Shown: positions 1-9,960 of the stretch, piece after piece
Numbering within the stretch: the stretch's first letter is position 1
How the letters are laid out: the number at the start of each line of letters is the position of its first letter
Assembly: GCA_037974665.1 (NCBI GenBank)
Contig: CM075767.1
Coordinates: 24,515,498-24,579,497, forward strand
Direction of reading: 5' to 3'
Length of the DNA stretch: 64,000 nt
Source: Ehretia macrophylla
Lineage: Eukaryota > Streptophyta > Magnoliopsida > Boraginales > Ehretiaceae
Translations under genes and position numbers: made by a program
Notes under the pieces: model-generated
The model's database searches: none
Told to the model about the DNA's origin: nothing
The model's input: the letters and a program-made list of their open reading frames with translations, nothing else

Positions 1-205
1 ATCATTCACACACGAAAACATATTTTCAAAGTATAACAACATCTTAAAATAAACTATTCCCATAGTTGATGTACTTTAGAAATTAGAAACAGGGCACCGT
101 CAGACCCAGAAAAGAAAAAAAAAAAAATCTATAAAGAACAGAGAAAAAAAATATATATATACCAAGCTAATGTTTATGATTAAAGAAAGGACTAGTAATA
201 CATAC
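1..205 (-). other. Start of TNL1 intron 1
   Basis: Non-coding sequence following the GT donor at 205-204. It resembles TNL2 intron 1 (22389-22625): both carry a TCATTCACACAC-like stretch and a CAGTTGATGTAC-like motif. By comparison with TNL2, the NB-ARC exon of TNL1 should begin only tens of bases left of the window edge. Confidence 0.8.
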
Positions 206-660
206 CTTCCGCGTACGTCCTCACCTTTTATACCTGCTGCTTGTTTCAAAGCTTCCTTCCAGATCTGCACCTTATCCTTGTAGTTCAGCTCGTGTTTGGC
301 AAAGGATTCAGCGAAGCTATTCTTTTGCTTGCGTATATCTGATGGATCCACGCCGTAGAAGATCGGTATCAGTGTCTTTTTGCATTCCATGATCTGCACA
401 AGTTCATCCAAGCACCATGTGGATGAAGCATAGTTCTCAGAGAAGACGATGATGGAAAACTGTGACTCTTCAATGGCTTTCATCAGTCCAGGTGAAATTG
501 ATTGACCTTTCTGTAGATCGTGTTCATCCATATAAGTTACGATTCCTCTTTGAACAAGAGCCGCATAAAGATGACTAACAAAGTTGTAACGAGTGTCTTC
601 CCCTCTGAAACTCAAAAAAACTTCATATTTTGGTGGTCTTACTGATGAAGAAGAAGCCAT
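206..660 (-). CDS. TNL1 exon 1: TIR domain of a TIR-NBS-LRR resistance gene (partial, leaves window on the left)
   Basis: TIR domains of plant TNL receptors are NAD-cleaving signalling modules that act after the NB-ARC oligomerises. I start at the ATG read from 658-660 (MASSSS...) rather than the in-frame ATG 25 codons upstream, because TNL2 starts at the same position. Visible motifs are FLSFRGEDTR near the N-terminus, the SH pair of the AE interface (FVSHLY), the KGQSIS BB-loop region, and STWCLDEL, which holds the catalytic glutamate known for TIR NADases. The exon ends at 206 with AG|GTATG, giving 151 codons plus 2 nt, the same phase as TNL2 exon 1. The remaining exons lie left of base 1. 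It is shorter than TNL2 by a few codons around ECKKTLIP. No stop or frameshift is seen. TNL family assignment is very secure; function of the whole gene cannot be judged. Confidence 0.95.
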
Positions 661-955
661 TTCGGAAAAGTGAATCTTTGGGTTTGATTTGGCGTATGCT
701 ATCAATATCCATATATATTTAGTTTGCAATAGCAAGATTCAATTTTCCTGGAAGTTTCCAAAAGCAATACCGCGTGGACCCCAAAAGCAAAAGACGAGCA
801 AACATGGTAATTGATTTCATATGAGAGCCAAAAGCCCCATGAGGTTTAAGCTTATTCCCATCTAAATGTATGAAGTAAACACGTCCAGCTGTATGCTGCG
901 ATATCAATATGTGTGACGTGTAAAGTTTACTTTCGGGAGTTGGCAAAACAGATCA
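661..955 (-). promoter_or_regulatory. TNL1 proximal upstream region (start of repeat unit A)
   Basis: Sequence immediately upstream of the TNL1 start. A TATA-like run (aaatatatatgg on the minus strand) lies about 709-720. Blocks such as the GGACCCCAAAAGCAA-like motif near 777 and the block at 820-860 recur upstream of TNL2 (23260-23290, then 36640-36690 across the Copia insertion), which identifies this as the shared ancestral promoter region. No promoter activity is demonstrated. Confidence 0.55.
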
Positions 956-968
956 GGAACGTGAATTT

Positions 969-2800
969 TTTTTTTTTTTTTTTTCCTATGGAGACTTAAA
1001 GCTAAATTACAAACAAACTAAACGAGGGAAAGTCGTGTCCTTTTGTCTTTCTCTAACAATACTAAAAGAGGATAGGGGATGTTGTCCTAGGTGTGATCTC
1101 CAAGGGACCATTCAAGAGCATAGTGAGAAAGCCAGTCTGCACAAAAATTAACCTCCCAGTACACATGTTCTAGATAGAACTCGGCATTCTCATAGAGCTG
1201 TCTTTTACAATCATCAACTAGCCACCTAAGAGGACTGTTCGAAGGAGTTTGCCCCTTGATCAAGTTGATTATCAGTTGCGAGTCCGATTCAGTCGTAAGC
1301 TTATGAAGTCTTAGAGCGATAGCCCGCTGAAGTCCTTCCCATAAAGCAATTAATTCTGGTTGTTTGTAGCTATTCCAAGGTTCACCACAAAACCTGTCAT
1401 CCCAATCTGTTCTTCATTCCTGAATAATCCACCAGCCCCCAAGAGCCCGGGATTAGCTTTGGAGCATCTGTCGATATTTAATTTCCATCCCTCGCGAGGT
1501 GTAATCCAACCAATCTCATAAGTGCGCTACACGCAGGCCTTGGCAGTCATATGCGAAGTCCAAGCGTCCTGAAACTCCATGGCCTGTTCAGTGATGAAGT
1601 CAAACATAGAAGCATCTGAATGGAAGGTATTACCCCCAAAACTCTTCTCATTCCTCCATTTCCACAACCACCATATCGCAGTCACAAAAACAATATTCCA
1701 CTCAGAGTCATTGATTTTTGTTTTACTCCACATATTAGTATTCCACCAAGCATTCCAATCCATCTCTAAAAAACAATTCATTTTGTTGCGACCAATTAAC
1801 AAAACCTATAGTTGTTTCGCAGCATGACATTTTTGAACAATGTGTTCCACATTCTCTACCCAGCACCACATCTGCAACAGGTGGTGTCGACGGTGAGACC
1901 ACTCTTTTCCAGTTGATCAAGTGATGGGATGCGTCCATGGATTGCTTGCCAAATGAATATTTTAATGCGTTGTGGGCATCTGATCTTCCATAGAGCATTC
2001 CATTGAATGGTGTGTCTTTGAGGGCCAACAATAGAATTATAAGCAGATTTAATAGAAAAGTTACCTTTAGTTCCACCCTCCCAATAAACTGTGTCTTCCT
2101 TATCATAGTTCACGAAGACCCGAATACTAGTAATTTGAAGAAGAGTGGTATGAGGAAGCAAAGATTGAAAAGAATTCCAATTCCACGTACCATTTTGTAA
2201 AACATAATGCGACACCGGAAGATCTCTAACGTGATTCTCCAAGGTGTATAAGGCCACTTTGATGAGAGGAGCGTCACCCACCCACCTGTCCACCCAAAAA
2301 CGTGTAGATTTACCATTGTAGATGTTCTTTTTAAGGCCTGTTTTCAGAACTTGGTACCCCTTCATAATAGCTCTACACATGTAGGAATCTGTGGATTTGT
2401 TACAATGACTGGCAATTCCATTTGGGAAATATTTTTCGCCGAAAACTTTAACCCACAATGCTTCTGGTTCAGTAACAATTCTCCAGCTAAGTTTGGTAAG
2501 GAAAGCATCATTAACAAGTCCTGTTGATCTCATACCAAGTCGTCCCACCTCTTTGGGCTGACAAATGTGTGCCCATGAGAGCCAATGGATTTTCCTTTTC
2601 CCTTCTTTCGACCCCCATATAAAATTGCATTGTAATCTGTCAATTTCTTCACACGTTTGCACAGGCAGTTTCGTTGATTGCATGGTATAAGTCGGTATGG
2701 CTGCTGCCACAGATTTGGCTAGAGTGATTCTTCCTGCCAGTGATAACACCTTTTTTTCCAACCTGCCAGTCTCTTTTGGATTTTAGCGATGACGCCTTTA
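969..2800 (-). mobile_element. 5'-truncated LINE (non-LTR retrotransposon) with poly(A) tail and target duplication
   Basis: The insert ends on its 3' side in a poly(A) tract, seen as a T-run at 966-984 on the plus strand. It is flanked by a 13 bp target duplication with two mismatches: GGAACGTGAATTT at 956-968 and GCAACGTCAATTT at 2801-2813. A paralogous empty site at 38188-38230 (CAGCAACGTGAATTTCAG) and another near 45205 read through without the insert, which confirms the borders. The body encodes only the C-terminal end of a plant L1-type ORF2, so it is 5' truncated, the usual outcome of target-primed reverse transcription. Confidence 0.92.
1087..2800 (-). pseudogene. LINE ORF2 remnant: RT C-terminus, zf-RVT and RNase H-like domain
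   Basis: Reading starts directly at the truncated 5' border with the plant LINE motif LAGWKKKVLSLAGR and runs 300 codons (2761-1856), with IHWLSW, GGLG-equivalent VGRLGM and FWVDRW, all typical of the region after the RT palm. A zf-RVT-like CxxC (TCCRCG) lies at its end. After frameshifts near 1860 and 1530 comes an RNase H-like domain: WKLNIDRCSK with the first Asp, ELIALWEGL, TESDSQLIINLI with another acidic residue, then a stop at 1089-1087. Several frame changes mean no intact protein. The region serves no host function that I can see. Confidence 0.9.
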
Positions 2801-2813
2801 GCAACGTCAATTT

Positions 2814-4726
2814 CAGTTTCAAGTTCGCGTGGAAGACAAAAGAGTAAAACGGTTACATTATCAGTTCAAATCATCCCTGAAATGAAGGAGAAAATATGAG
2901 TTTTTCTTTAAAAATTTCTTCTATATTAGTTGTATTTATTTGGTGACTAAGGAATTAGTTTCTCTTATTTTTTGAGATAGTGTAATTGATCTCTCTTTAT
3001 TTTAGAGAGAAAATATTTACATTTTTTTTTACATCATAATGATTCTCCTATATTTTCTCGTGATTTTTACTTGAATTTATTTGAGGATTTTTTACGTCAA
3101 AATTATTGTATCTCAATTAAATTGACATCATAGAAGGAAGACAAAAACCTCCCATGAGGCTGTTTGGATTGCACAAAGGAAAGTAAAGTAAAGTGGAAGA
3201 AAAAAAATAAAGGAAAGAAAATGAAATTAATTACCTTATTTAGATTGCAAACAATTAATAATTGATATAAAATAAAAGAGTTGTATGATTTTTTATTTGA
3301 ATTGGAGAAAAAAAAAGGAAAGTAAATGATAATTTTAAACACAAAATTACTTAAGTATATATCCTTTTCATTTTTAAAACCAAGATATATAAGGACAAAA
3401 ATGATTTTTTATATTTAAAAACTTTTCATTCTCCTCCAAAATACCCCAATTTGGAAGAATTACAAATTTCTCCTCATTAAAGGAAATGGAGAGTTTTAAA
3501 ACCTCTTCATAAAATTTTTCTCCTTTAAAATTAGAAGGGGTTAAACTTATTCCCATTTAAATGTACGAAGTCGTTTGCTACGATATCAATATGCATAGGT
3601 GATACTTTTAACCTTGCATTTGTGGACAATATGCAATTTCCAAGATGTTACCACTTTTTTTTTTTTTGGTTACAAAATATATTACACCCGCTAAGAATAA
3701 ATTTTAGGACTTCTCGCATATAAAACGAGAACTATACCAGCAGCCCAATAATAGTTACCAACTCTTTTCACTATAATTATGTCATATTCGGTCCTTTATT
3801 TTCAAAACATGACCTTTTCATTGCTTATCTTCCATTTCATGATGTTGTTAGTCTTTTAGCGAAATTCGTCTGATTCTCTCACATGCACTGCACATGGTCT
3901 CAAAACTTAATTTTTCAGTGGTGAAATTAAACATCAAACTACTCTATTAATTAGTGAACTTAAAGCCAACTCTTCTTTTTCTTTCTTGCTAAATTTAAAA
4001 CCCATTGTTCTTCATCCTCTATCCTCCACGACCCCCTTTCTAAGCCTTGACTAATTTAGCTTGGTTTGAATCTAAATATATTTGAATAGTGATGGTCAAC
4101 TTATTGGTCAAAGTAAGTTTGACCTGTCTTTCCAAACTTTCGAAATCGGAAAATCAAACTTTATTATGAAAAATTCGGGCTATTCCAGCTCTTATTCTTT
4201 GATTTTAGAATAAAGCTCTACATTTTTATCATGCCACCAAAGAAATTAAGCCTTTTTAATAAATTATAGATTACGAGTGAGAGATAGTACCATAGAATAT
4301 AATTATTTTTTTCATATTAAAAAGTTGTGTGTTTATGAAGTACCAATTAATTTTATAATTAAACCTCATAATTCTTATAATAGTATCATAGCTACGCTTT
4401 GGTATAGTTTAATTCATCCTTGTGCAATTTGTTCATGCTTATTATCTGGTATGTCGCTGTTAGGGTTTTGCCACATCAGCTTTCATCGTCTCATTCTAAT
4501 CTCATGGTCTTCAAAGCAATTGATTAGTATTTAGTCAATCCCGAGTGATGCCTAAGCTGGATTGTTAGTAAATAAAAAAATCTCACTTGCAATAATGAGT
4601 ACCAAGAGTAACGTATAACTTAACACTAATCAATTTTATAATGAAATACATGTCAATATTGAACAACACAATAATATACATAAAGGCATTTGCCAAAGCC
4701 AAACCTATAATTAACAAATGTTATAA
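2814..4726. repeat. Repeat unit A, distal part: TNL upstream sequence shared with units B, C and D
   Basis: No gene is visible here. The stretch matches, block by block and in the same order, 38200-39400 (unit B), 40430-41615 plus 44698-45080 (unit C) and 45200-46470 (unit D). Landmark blocks include CTTCTATATTAGTTG near 2920, CATAGAAGGAAGACAAAAA near 3130, a purine-rich AAAGGAAAGTAAAG stretch near 3180, TCTATCCTCCACGACC near 4018 and TGTCGCTGTTAGGGTTTTG near 4453. It is interrupted at 4732 by the non-autonomous LTR element and resumes at 8936. Confidence 0.8.
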
Positions 4727-4731
4727 AGTAG

Positions 4732-4925
4732 TGATAGAATGGTAATGTTGTGTTTCAGAGAATATTTTCCATTGATTTTATTTGATTGAAAATATAGTAC
4801 AACAAGGTTTAAATAGAACAAATTAAACTATAATTGTCAAATATAATAAATGCATATCACACTGCTCTAGAAACACACTGCTCAAAACTAAATCTGGTGA
4901 GGGACACTACTCAACACTGAAATAG
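4732..4925. repeat. Left LTR of the non-autonomous element
   Basis: Aligns to 8741-8935 through TTTGATTGAAAAT, AGTACAACAAG, AATAGAACAAA and CATATCACA. The right end of this copy is blurred by small insertions, including a duplicated ACACTGCTC segment. Confidence 0.75.
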
Positions 4926-5247
4926 AGAGAGAGTAAAAATGAGATTTGAATCAGTTAAAGTGAATAGAAAGAGAAAGGAGTTGGGCCAAGATTTCGAAAG
5001 TCCAGTGTTGCCTTTCACCGTTTGGTCATGAGGAAGGAGTTAATAGAAGAAAGAGATTGAAAGAAGAGATAAGTTGAAGAAATGCAACAGATGTATTTTA
5101 TGTTTGTCGATTCAATTAAAAGAAAGAGCAAAGAAGACAAAAAAATAAAAAGAGGAAAATATTTTTAGACCCGTCCCGTTAAGTATGATTTGAGGGTCGT
5201 ATGCTAGTATTTTTGTAATTAAGGGCATGTGCTAGCATTTATTTTTG
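4926..5247. other. Interior of the non-autonomous element, non-coding
   Basis: Purine-rich non-coding sequence with no recognisable gene. From about 5188 it contains two units of a degenerate ~30 bp repeat built on GTGCTAGCATTT and TTTTGTAATT. The same repeat continues beyond the MULE-like insertion (5713-5830). Confidence 0.5.
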
Positions 5248-5700
5248 GGTGAAGTGCACCAGACCTTTTTACTTTAGCGAAAGTGCACAACACCCCCCTA
5301 TAGTTCAAAAATTTTCTAAACTAGTCCATATATTTTTTAAAAGTGCACAACACCCCCCTACAGTTATAAAATCCGTCATATTTAACGGATTTTGTAAAAA
5401 AGACGTAAATATCCTCATTTTTTTCTCTCTTTTGCCATTTCCTCTTTTGTTTAGGCCAAAAAAATAGTAATTTGGTCAATTCATATAATTATTTAATGAA
5501 TAAATTCGTTAAAAATCAAAAAAAAAATCTCACTTAACGCGTGTGAAGTACACTCTCCGTTAAATTTAATGGATTTTTTAACGGTAGGGGGGTGTTGTGC
5601 ACTTTTGAAAAACTACAAGGACTAACTCATGGGGTTTTTAAACTATATGAGGGTATTGTGCACTTTCGCTAAAGTACAAGGGGGTCTGATGCACTTCACC
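5248..5700. mobile_element. MULE-like non-autonomous TIR element with ~150 bp inverted termini
   Basis: Left end GGTGAAGTGCACCAGACC and right end, reverse-complemented, GGTGAAGTGCATCAGACC. The inverted similarity continues for about 150 bp per arm, including CTTTAGCGAAAGTGCACAA in both arms. T-rich flanks (5237-5247 and 5701-5712) look like a 9-11 bp target duplication, but the low complexity makes that uncertain. No transposase coding is present. It splits the ~30 bp minisatellite of the host LTR element. Confidence 0.75.
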
Positions 5701-5925
5701 ATTTTTTTTTTGAGGCCGTGTGTCAACATTCTTGTAGTTGTGGGCGGGAGCTAGCATTTTTGTGATTGAGTGTGCTAGCTTTGTTTGTAGTTGAGACTTT
5801 GTGCTAACGTTGTTTATAATTGAGCCCGTGACATTGTGAGAAGAGAGATGGGAAAGTGTGACATTAGAAAAGAAAAAATCACATATGGAGGGAGAAATGA
5901 AAGGTAATGGATTGTGGGACCCTTA
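5701..5925. repeat. Degenerate ~30 bp tandem repeat, distal part
   Basis: About four loose units around GTTGTGGGC, GTGCTAGC and TTGTAGTTGAG from 5713 to 5830, matching two units at 5188-5245 on the other side of the MULE-like element. The rest is purine-rich non-coding sequence up to the Harbinger-like insertion. Confidence 0.5.
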
Positions 5926-6781
5926 GGTACCGATTGGTATACTTGAATGAGGTTTAGAATGGAATGATATTTTCAATTATTTTTTATTCTCATGCTTGGT
6001 ATAAATGAATGAACTTGGGAATCTAATTCCCAAGGTAATCACATTCCCACGTATATGAGAATAGCCATTCCAAAGCAAACCCATAGGAATGGGTCATTCC
6101 CATATATTTAGAAATAAACTTGACTATCATACTCTCATATTCAATAATAATAATAATAATAACAAAAATAATAATAAAAATAACAATAATAATAATTAAA
6201 AAATATAAAAATAATAATTATTATAAAATAATAATTATTATTATTAAAAATAATAATAATAAATAAATATAATATAAGTTATTATTAAAAAAAAATAATA
6301 ATTATTATTATTAAAAAAATATTATTTTTATTTTTATTTCTAATAATAATAATATAATAATTATTATTATTATTATTAAAAAATAAATAAAAAACCAAAA
6401 ACCAAAACTAAAATAAAATTAATAATAATAATAGTGATTGAAATAATAATAATAATAATAATAATAAAAATAAAAATAACAATAATAATAATTAAAAAAT
6501 ATAATAATAATAATAATTATAAAATACTAATTATTATTATTAAAAAATAATAATAATAAATAAATATAATATAAATTATTATTAAAAAATAATAATTATT
6601 ATTATTATTAAAAAATTATTATTTTTATTTTTATTTCTAATAATAATATAATAATAATAATTATTATTATTATAATTATAATTTTTTATAATAATAATTA
6701 TTATTATTATTAAAAAATAAATATAAAATCAAAAACTAAAAATAAAATAATAATAAAAATAATAATAATAATAGTGATTGA

Positions 6782-6812
<31 letters not shown>

Positions 6813-7018
6813 GAATAATCTTGTCATATTTTTAATATTATAATAATAAAAAGGCAATCTTGTCATATTATATAAAGTATTTCTATTACTACTCTTCATT
6901 CCTAAAATATATTAAACATGTTATTTGTATTCCCAAGTTCATTCAATTCTCAGTTTCATTCCATTTCTTGGCCCATTTCATTCCTGTTCAAATCTATTCC
7001 AATATACCAATCGCTACC
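5926..7018. mobile_element. PIF/Harbinger-like non-autonomous DNA transposon with an (AAT)n core
   Basis: Left terminus GGTACCGATTGGTATAC and reverse-complemented right terminus GGTAGCGATTGGTATAT. Target duplication TTA at 5923-5925 and 7019-7021, the TWA type known for PIF/Harbinger and Tourist elements. Subterminal arms both contain GAATGAACTTGGGAAT. The core (about 6140-6815) is almost pure AAT/ATT with an internal tandem duplication of about 335 bp: TAGTGATTGAAATAATAAT occurs near 6434 and again near 6771. It encodes no protein. Confidence 0.8.
6140..6815. repeat. (AAT)n/(ATT)n low-complexity array with a ~335 bp internal duplication
   Basis: Alternating AAT and ATT runs can fold on each other and make this a strong secondary-structure and assembly hazard. 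Two near-identical halves are recognisable from shared markers (AACAATAATAATAATTAAAA, CCAAAAACCAAAACTAAAAT-like and TAGTGATTG). Confidence 0.8.
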
Positions 7019-7606
7019 TTATGGTATTAGAAAATGAAAAGTAAGTTGTAGGAAGAGAATTTGAATAAGGCAAATTTGAAAATGGTGTTGGAATTGGACC
7101 GTCGGCAGAGAATCATTTTTTGAATGAAAATGTGTAGTGGTGGGATCCGCAAATAATGAGTGAGAGGGTGAAAAATTAAAATACATGAAGTGGATGGTGA
7201 AATGTTGGAAAATTAAAGAGATAGAGGAAAGGCGGACACGCAGAAATGAATGGGGTTGGGGTCCGCAACTTTGGTGAGAATAATTAAAGGAATCTTGCCG
7301 ACTATGTAATAGTAGAGAGCACTGATGTTGTAATGTCATTGGTGAGGGGGAGGGTGGAATACATAAAGGAAAAGAAGGTTTTATTTTTTTATTTTTTTAT
7401 TTTTTAGCCTCCTAAGTACCATTAGGTACTTCAACAAAGTTAGAAGAAAATTCACAGAAATGAGAAAAATGGTCTCATCAAAGATAAGGGCGGAGAGATG
7501 AGCACATTCTGTCACTTCTCAGAAGAGACTAAGAAAAGAGAAGGCAAAGAGACTCCGTTTGAAGAAGAGAGAAGGCAGATCTATTGAAGAAATTCGGGAA
7601 GATGAG
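7019..7606. other. Interior of the non-autonomous element, no gene seen
   Basis: Mixed purine-rich sequence with scattered short open frames but no recognisable domain. The minus-strand frame at 7019-7339 is serine- and histidine-rich and resembles no family I know. A T-rich block at 7380-7405 precedes a (GA)-rich stretch. Confidence 0.4.
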
Positions 7607-8048
7607 TAGGGACGGATTTAAAAATTTAATATTGGGAGGTTGAGATTTTTATGATTATTATTTTATTGTATCGTGTTCTTTTGTGCAGTATTTTTTAGAT
7701 TGTAGAAAATACACCAAATAAATATCTTTTTATTAACAATTATGCATAAAATTAACTTATCAAAAAAAAAATTAATTAAACATTATACAATATTTTTTAT
7801 AGTCTACTACTTTACCTCTGTGTATGTATGTTTTAAAAATTAAAATTGAGGAAAAAAGACTGTGTACTTGCGCCATGAAAGAGATGAAGACGATTATGGC
7901 CTGTAGAAAGGGTAGGAGAAAATTATTATCAGGGAAGGAATTGAGGAAAAAAGAAATATGAAAAAAGAGAAAACGAAAAGGGAAATGAGGAAAAGGGAGT
8001 GGGGGAATAGGAAATACTGAAAAAGGAAGTTGGGGGAGTGGAAAAGAA

Positions 8049-8097
<49 letters not shown>

Positions 8098-8290
8098 TAG
8101 AGAGAAAAAAATAGTAGGTGGCAGTTATTGTTCGTATAGTGCATCAACTATATTGGGGATATCAATTATTATGTGGAGATATTGGGAGCAAAAAATATAC
8201 ATAGACTAAAAGAGAAAAAAAAAATATTGGGGGGGGGGGGGGGGGGGGGGGGCTAGGGGCCCTCACCAGTCCCCGCTGGATCCGCCCTTG
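7607..8290. mobile_element. hAT-like non-autonomous element
   Basis: Left end TAGGGACGGATTTA and reverse-complemented right end CAAGGGCGGATCCAG, both variants of the hAT terminus CAGGGGCGGATC. The 8 bp flanks are AAGATGAG (7599-7606) and AGGATGAC (8291-8298), a 6/8 match fitting an old hAT duplication. Inside lie a (TA)n run at 8057-8094 and a 23-24 base G homopolymer. No transposase is encoded. Confidence 0.55.
8229..8252. repeat. Poly(G) homopolymer
   Basis: An uninterrupted run of about 23 G residues just inside the right end of the hAT-like element. It is very unusual in otherwise AT-rich sequence. Its exact length is likely unreliable in the assembly. Confidence 0.85.
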
Positions 8291-8574
8291 AGGATGACAG
8301 ATTCAGATCTAAGAATGAAGATGAGAGGGATAGGGGGATCTGTCATTGCAGATCTATTGCTGTTGTGTTGCAACAAAGATTGTCAAACAAGTTATTGTTG
8401 TGTTGCCACTCATCAAGGGGGGTTGAAAAAGCAGCTGCAGTGTATGTTGTTGGGTCAAGAAAGAATGAAGGAGCAATGGATACTGGATACAGTTTATTTC
8501 AAGAGAAATATAATAGCAGAGGAGACAAGATGTTTTTTATTTGATTTTTTTTTATGGTTGATTTGGGCAGAGTG

Positions 8575-8700
8575 CCATTAAAGGCAGAGAAATAGGCAAC
8601 GGAGAAGAGAACACTTGACGCCGAGGAAGCTCCGGCAAAAAAGAAGCCAAAATCCGAGAAGAAACTCCCAAAAGGTGGAGCTACTGCAGCTCCGACGGAA
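8575..8700 (+). pseudogene. Histone H2B N-terminal-tail-like fragment
   Basis: In one frame from 8575 the sequence reads PLKAEK, a stop, ATEK, then EEAPAKKKPKSEKKLPKGGA. This follows the order of a plant H2B tail (APKAEKK ... PAEKKP(R/K)AEKKLPKEGG). The histone fold that should follow is absent; the frame ends at the stop before 8760, entering the right LTR. It lies just inside that LTR, so it looks like a host gene fragment carried in the element. The tail is low complexity (K, A, P, E), so chance or convergent similarity is possible. Confidence 0.5.
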
Positions 8701-8740
8701 GTGGAGGATCATGACATTAGTTTTATAAGCTCTTATACTG

Positions 8741-8935
8741 TGGTAGAATTGTAATATTGTGTTTTAGTGAATATTTTCAATTGATTTCATTTGATTGAAA
8801 ATGTAGTACAACAAGATTTGAATAGAACAAAATAAACTACAATTGTCAAACATAATAAATACATATCACATTACTCAAAATTGAATCAGGTGAGGTCCAC
8901 TGCTCAAAATTATATCTACTCAAAATATTATATCA
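8741..8935. repeat. Right LTR of the non-autonomous element
   Basis: Starts TGGTAGAATTG, ends ATTATATCA, and is followed by the AGTAG target duplication at 8936-8940. Confidence 0.8.
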
Positions 8936-9240
8936 AGTAGATATTCCTTAACGTGTTAGCAAAACACGTATGTCTGAGACATCTCTTATATTTAAATCCA
9001 AAGGTATTTTACGTGAACATCATTCATTTTAATTGTAATGTCTTACTGAACATTAGTTTTGTAAGAAATATATATTCAATTTATAGTAATTTAAGTTCAT
9101 TATTACTATATATATGGGCTTTAATATTTTGATTCGTTAATTCGATTTAATGTATTGATAAGTTATTAATTGAATTTAAATCTTTATATTGGTGTCAAAG
9201 CAAGTTATTAGGCGAAATTGTGGGTAGTAATATCAACCAG
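8936..9240. repeat. Repeat unit A resumed
   Basis: Matches unit B at 39390-39500: TTAACNTGTTAGCAAAA then CTCTGAGACAT or GTCTGAGACAT. No gene is seen. The rest to 9240 is AT-rich and non-coding. Confidence 0.6.
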
Positions 9241-9379
9241 CACTTAACATTTTGACTTGGGTCATTACATTATCACTTGAGAGAACCATTAAAAATTCAA
9301 GCACGCGTAGGTTGCTCTATTTATTTGATTTGCAATTTCTCTTTTCTTTTGTTCTCACATTTGGTTTGCAATTACGAGG

Positions 9380-9960
9380 CATAATTTCTAAGAAGACGAG
9401 ATGCAATTGCTTGGAAGTTATGAGATTGCTTTATACAGGATATCTCTTTACCATATGGACCCCCAAAAGCAAGTGGGTAACAAATTCCACCCCACTTAAC
9501 ACTACGATTAAATGCATACATAATTGGTATAATAGGACAAAGACAAAGACAAAGACAAAGACAAAGACCAAGACCCAGACCCGTGCCAACCCATAAAAGT
9601 CAGAGTTAAAAAAAATCAAAAAATAAGAAGTTGTAAATTGAAAAGAAATAAGTTTTACATCATGCGAGAAGTCGTATTTTATTTTTTTTCAAAAAAATCT
9701 TTACATAATTTTGAAAACTCAACATTGCTTTCATTCTTCAAGGTACTTTTAACATGGCAATATCAAATAGTTAATAATTTTTATTCAACAACTCTTTTAA
9801 TCAAACTTGTACTAATGAAAACTTTATACTATGAAATCAAATGTACAACTGGTATTATCGTTAGGCTTATCATTTATGTGGATGAGATGCAATTTTTAAG
9901 ATATTACCGGATTCTCTTTTTTTTTTTTATATCATATTATAATTTAAGTAAATAACACTA
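9380..9960. repeat. Degenerate extra copy of the TNL upstream unit (unit E)
   Basis: Two blocks recur in order. TGCAATTGCTTGGAAGTT then GGACCCCCAAAAGCAAG (9400-9475) matches the TNL proximal promoters at 755-790 and 23235-23285. GGATGAGATGCAATTTTTAAGATATTACC (9880-9910, key core ATGCAATTT and GATATTACC) matches 3620-3655 and 45905-45940. It suggests an older, decayed TNL copy or a promoter-only duplicate. No TIR coding is attached. Confidence 0.5.
9537..9571. repeat. (GACAAA)n microsatellite
   Basis: About five to six hexanucleotide copies followed by degenerate GACCAA and GACCCA units. It produces a spurious KTKTKT-type open frame. Confidence 0.8.

Larger units (their letters stand above)
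4732..8935. mobile_element. Non-autonomous LTR retrotransposon (TRIM/LARD-like), stuffed with nested elements
   Basis: Two direct repeats of about 195 bp bound this element: about 4732-4925 and 8741-8935. They begin TG(A/G)TAGAAT and the right copy ends in ATATCA. The flanks carry a perfect 5 bp target duplication, AGTAG at 4727-4731 and 8936-8940. Repeat unit B has an uninterrupted counterpart near 39385-39420, so the insertion is real. No gag or pol motif is seen, hence non-autonomous. The interior holds three DNA transposons, minisatellite-like repeats and an H2B-like fragment. The LTRs have diverged visibly, so this is not recent. The strand of the element is not determined. Confidence 0.82.

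Noticed and set aside
4277-4534. 85-codon plus-strand frame in repeat unit A
   Set aside because: The corresponding frame is not kept in units B and C, which differ by indels, so it is not coding.
7929-8147. Tyr/Ile/Phe-rich 72-codon frame
   Set aside because: Product of a (TA)n tract within the hAT-like element.
8288-8581. 97-codon plus-strand frame with Cys-rich segment
   Set aside because: No family recognised; it overlaps the end of the hAT-like element and runs out at the H2B-like fragment, so I do not call it a gene.
9252-9619. Open frames on both strands around 9540
   Set aside because: They depend on the (GACAAA)n microsatellite and have no recognisable domain.
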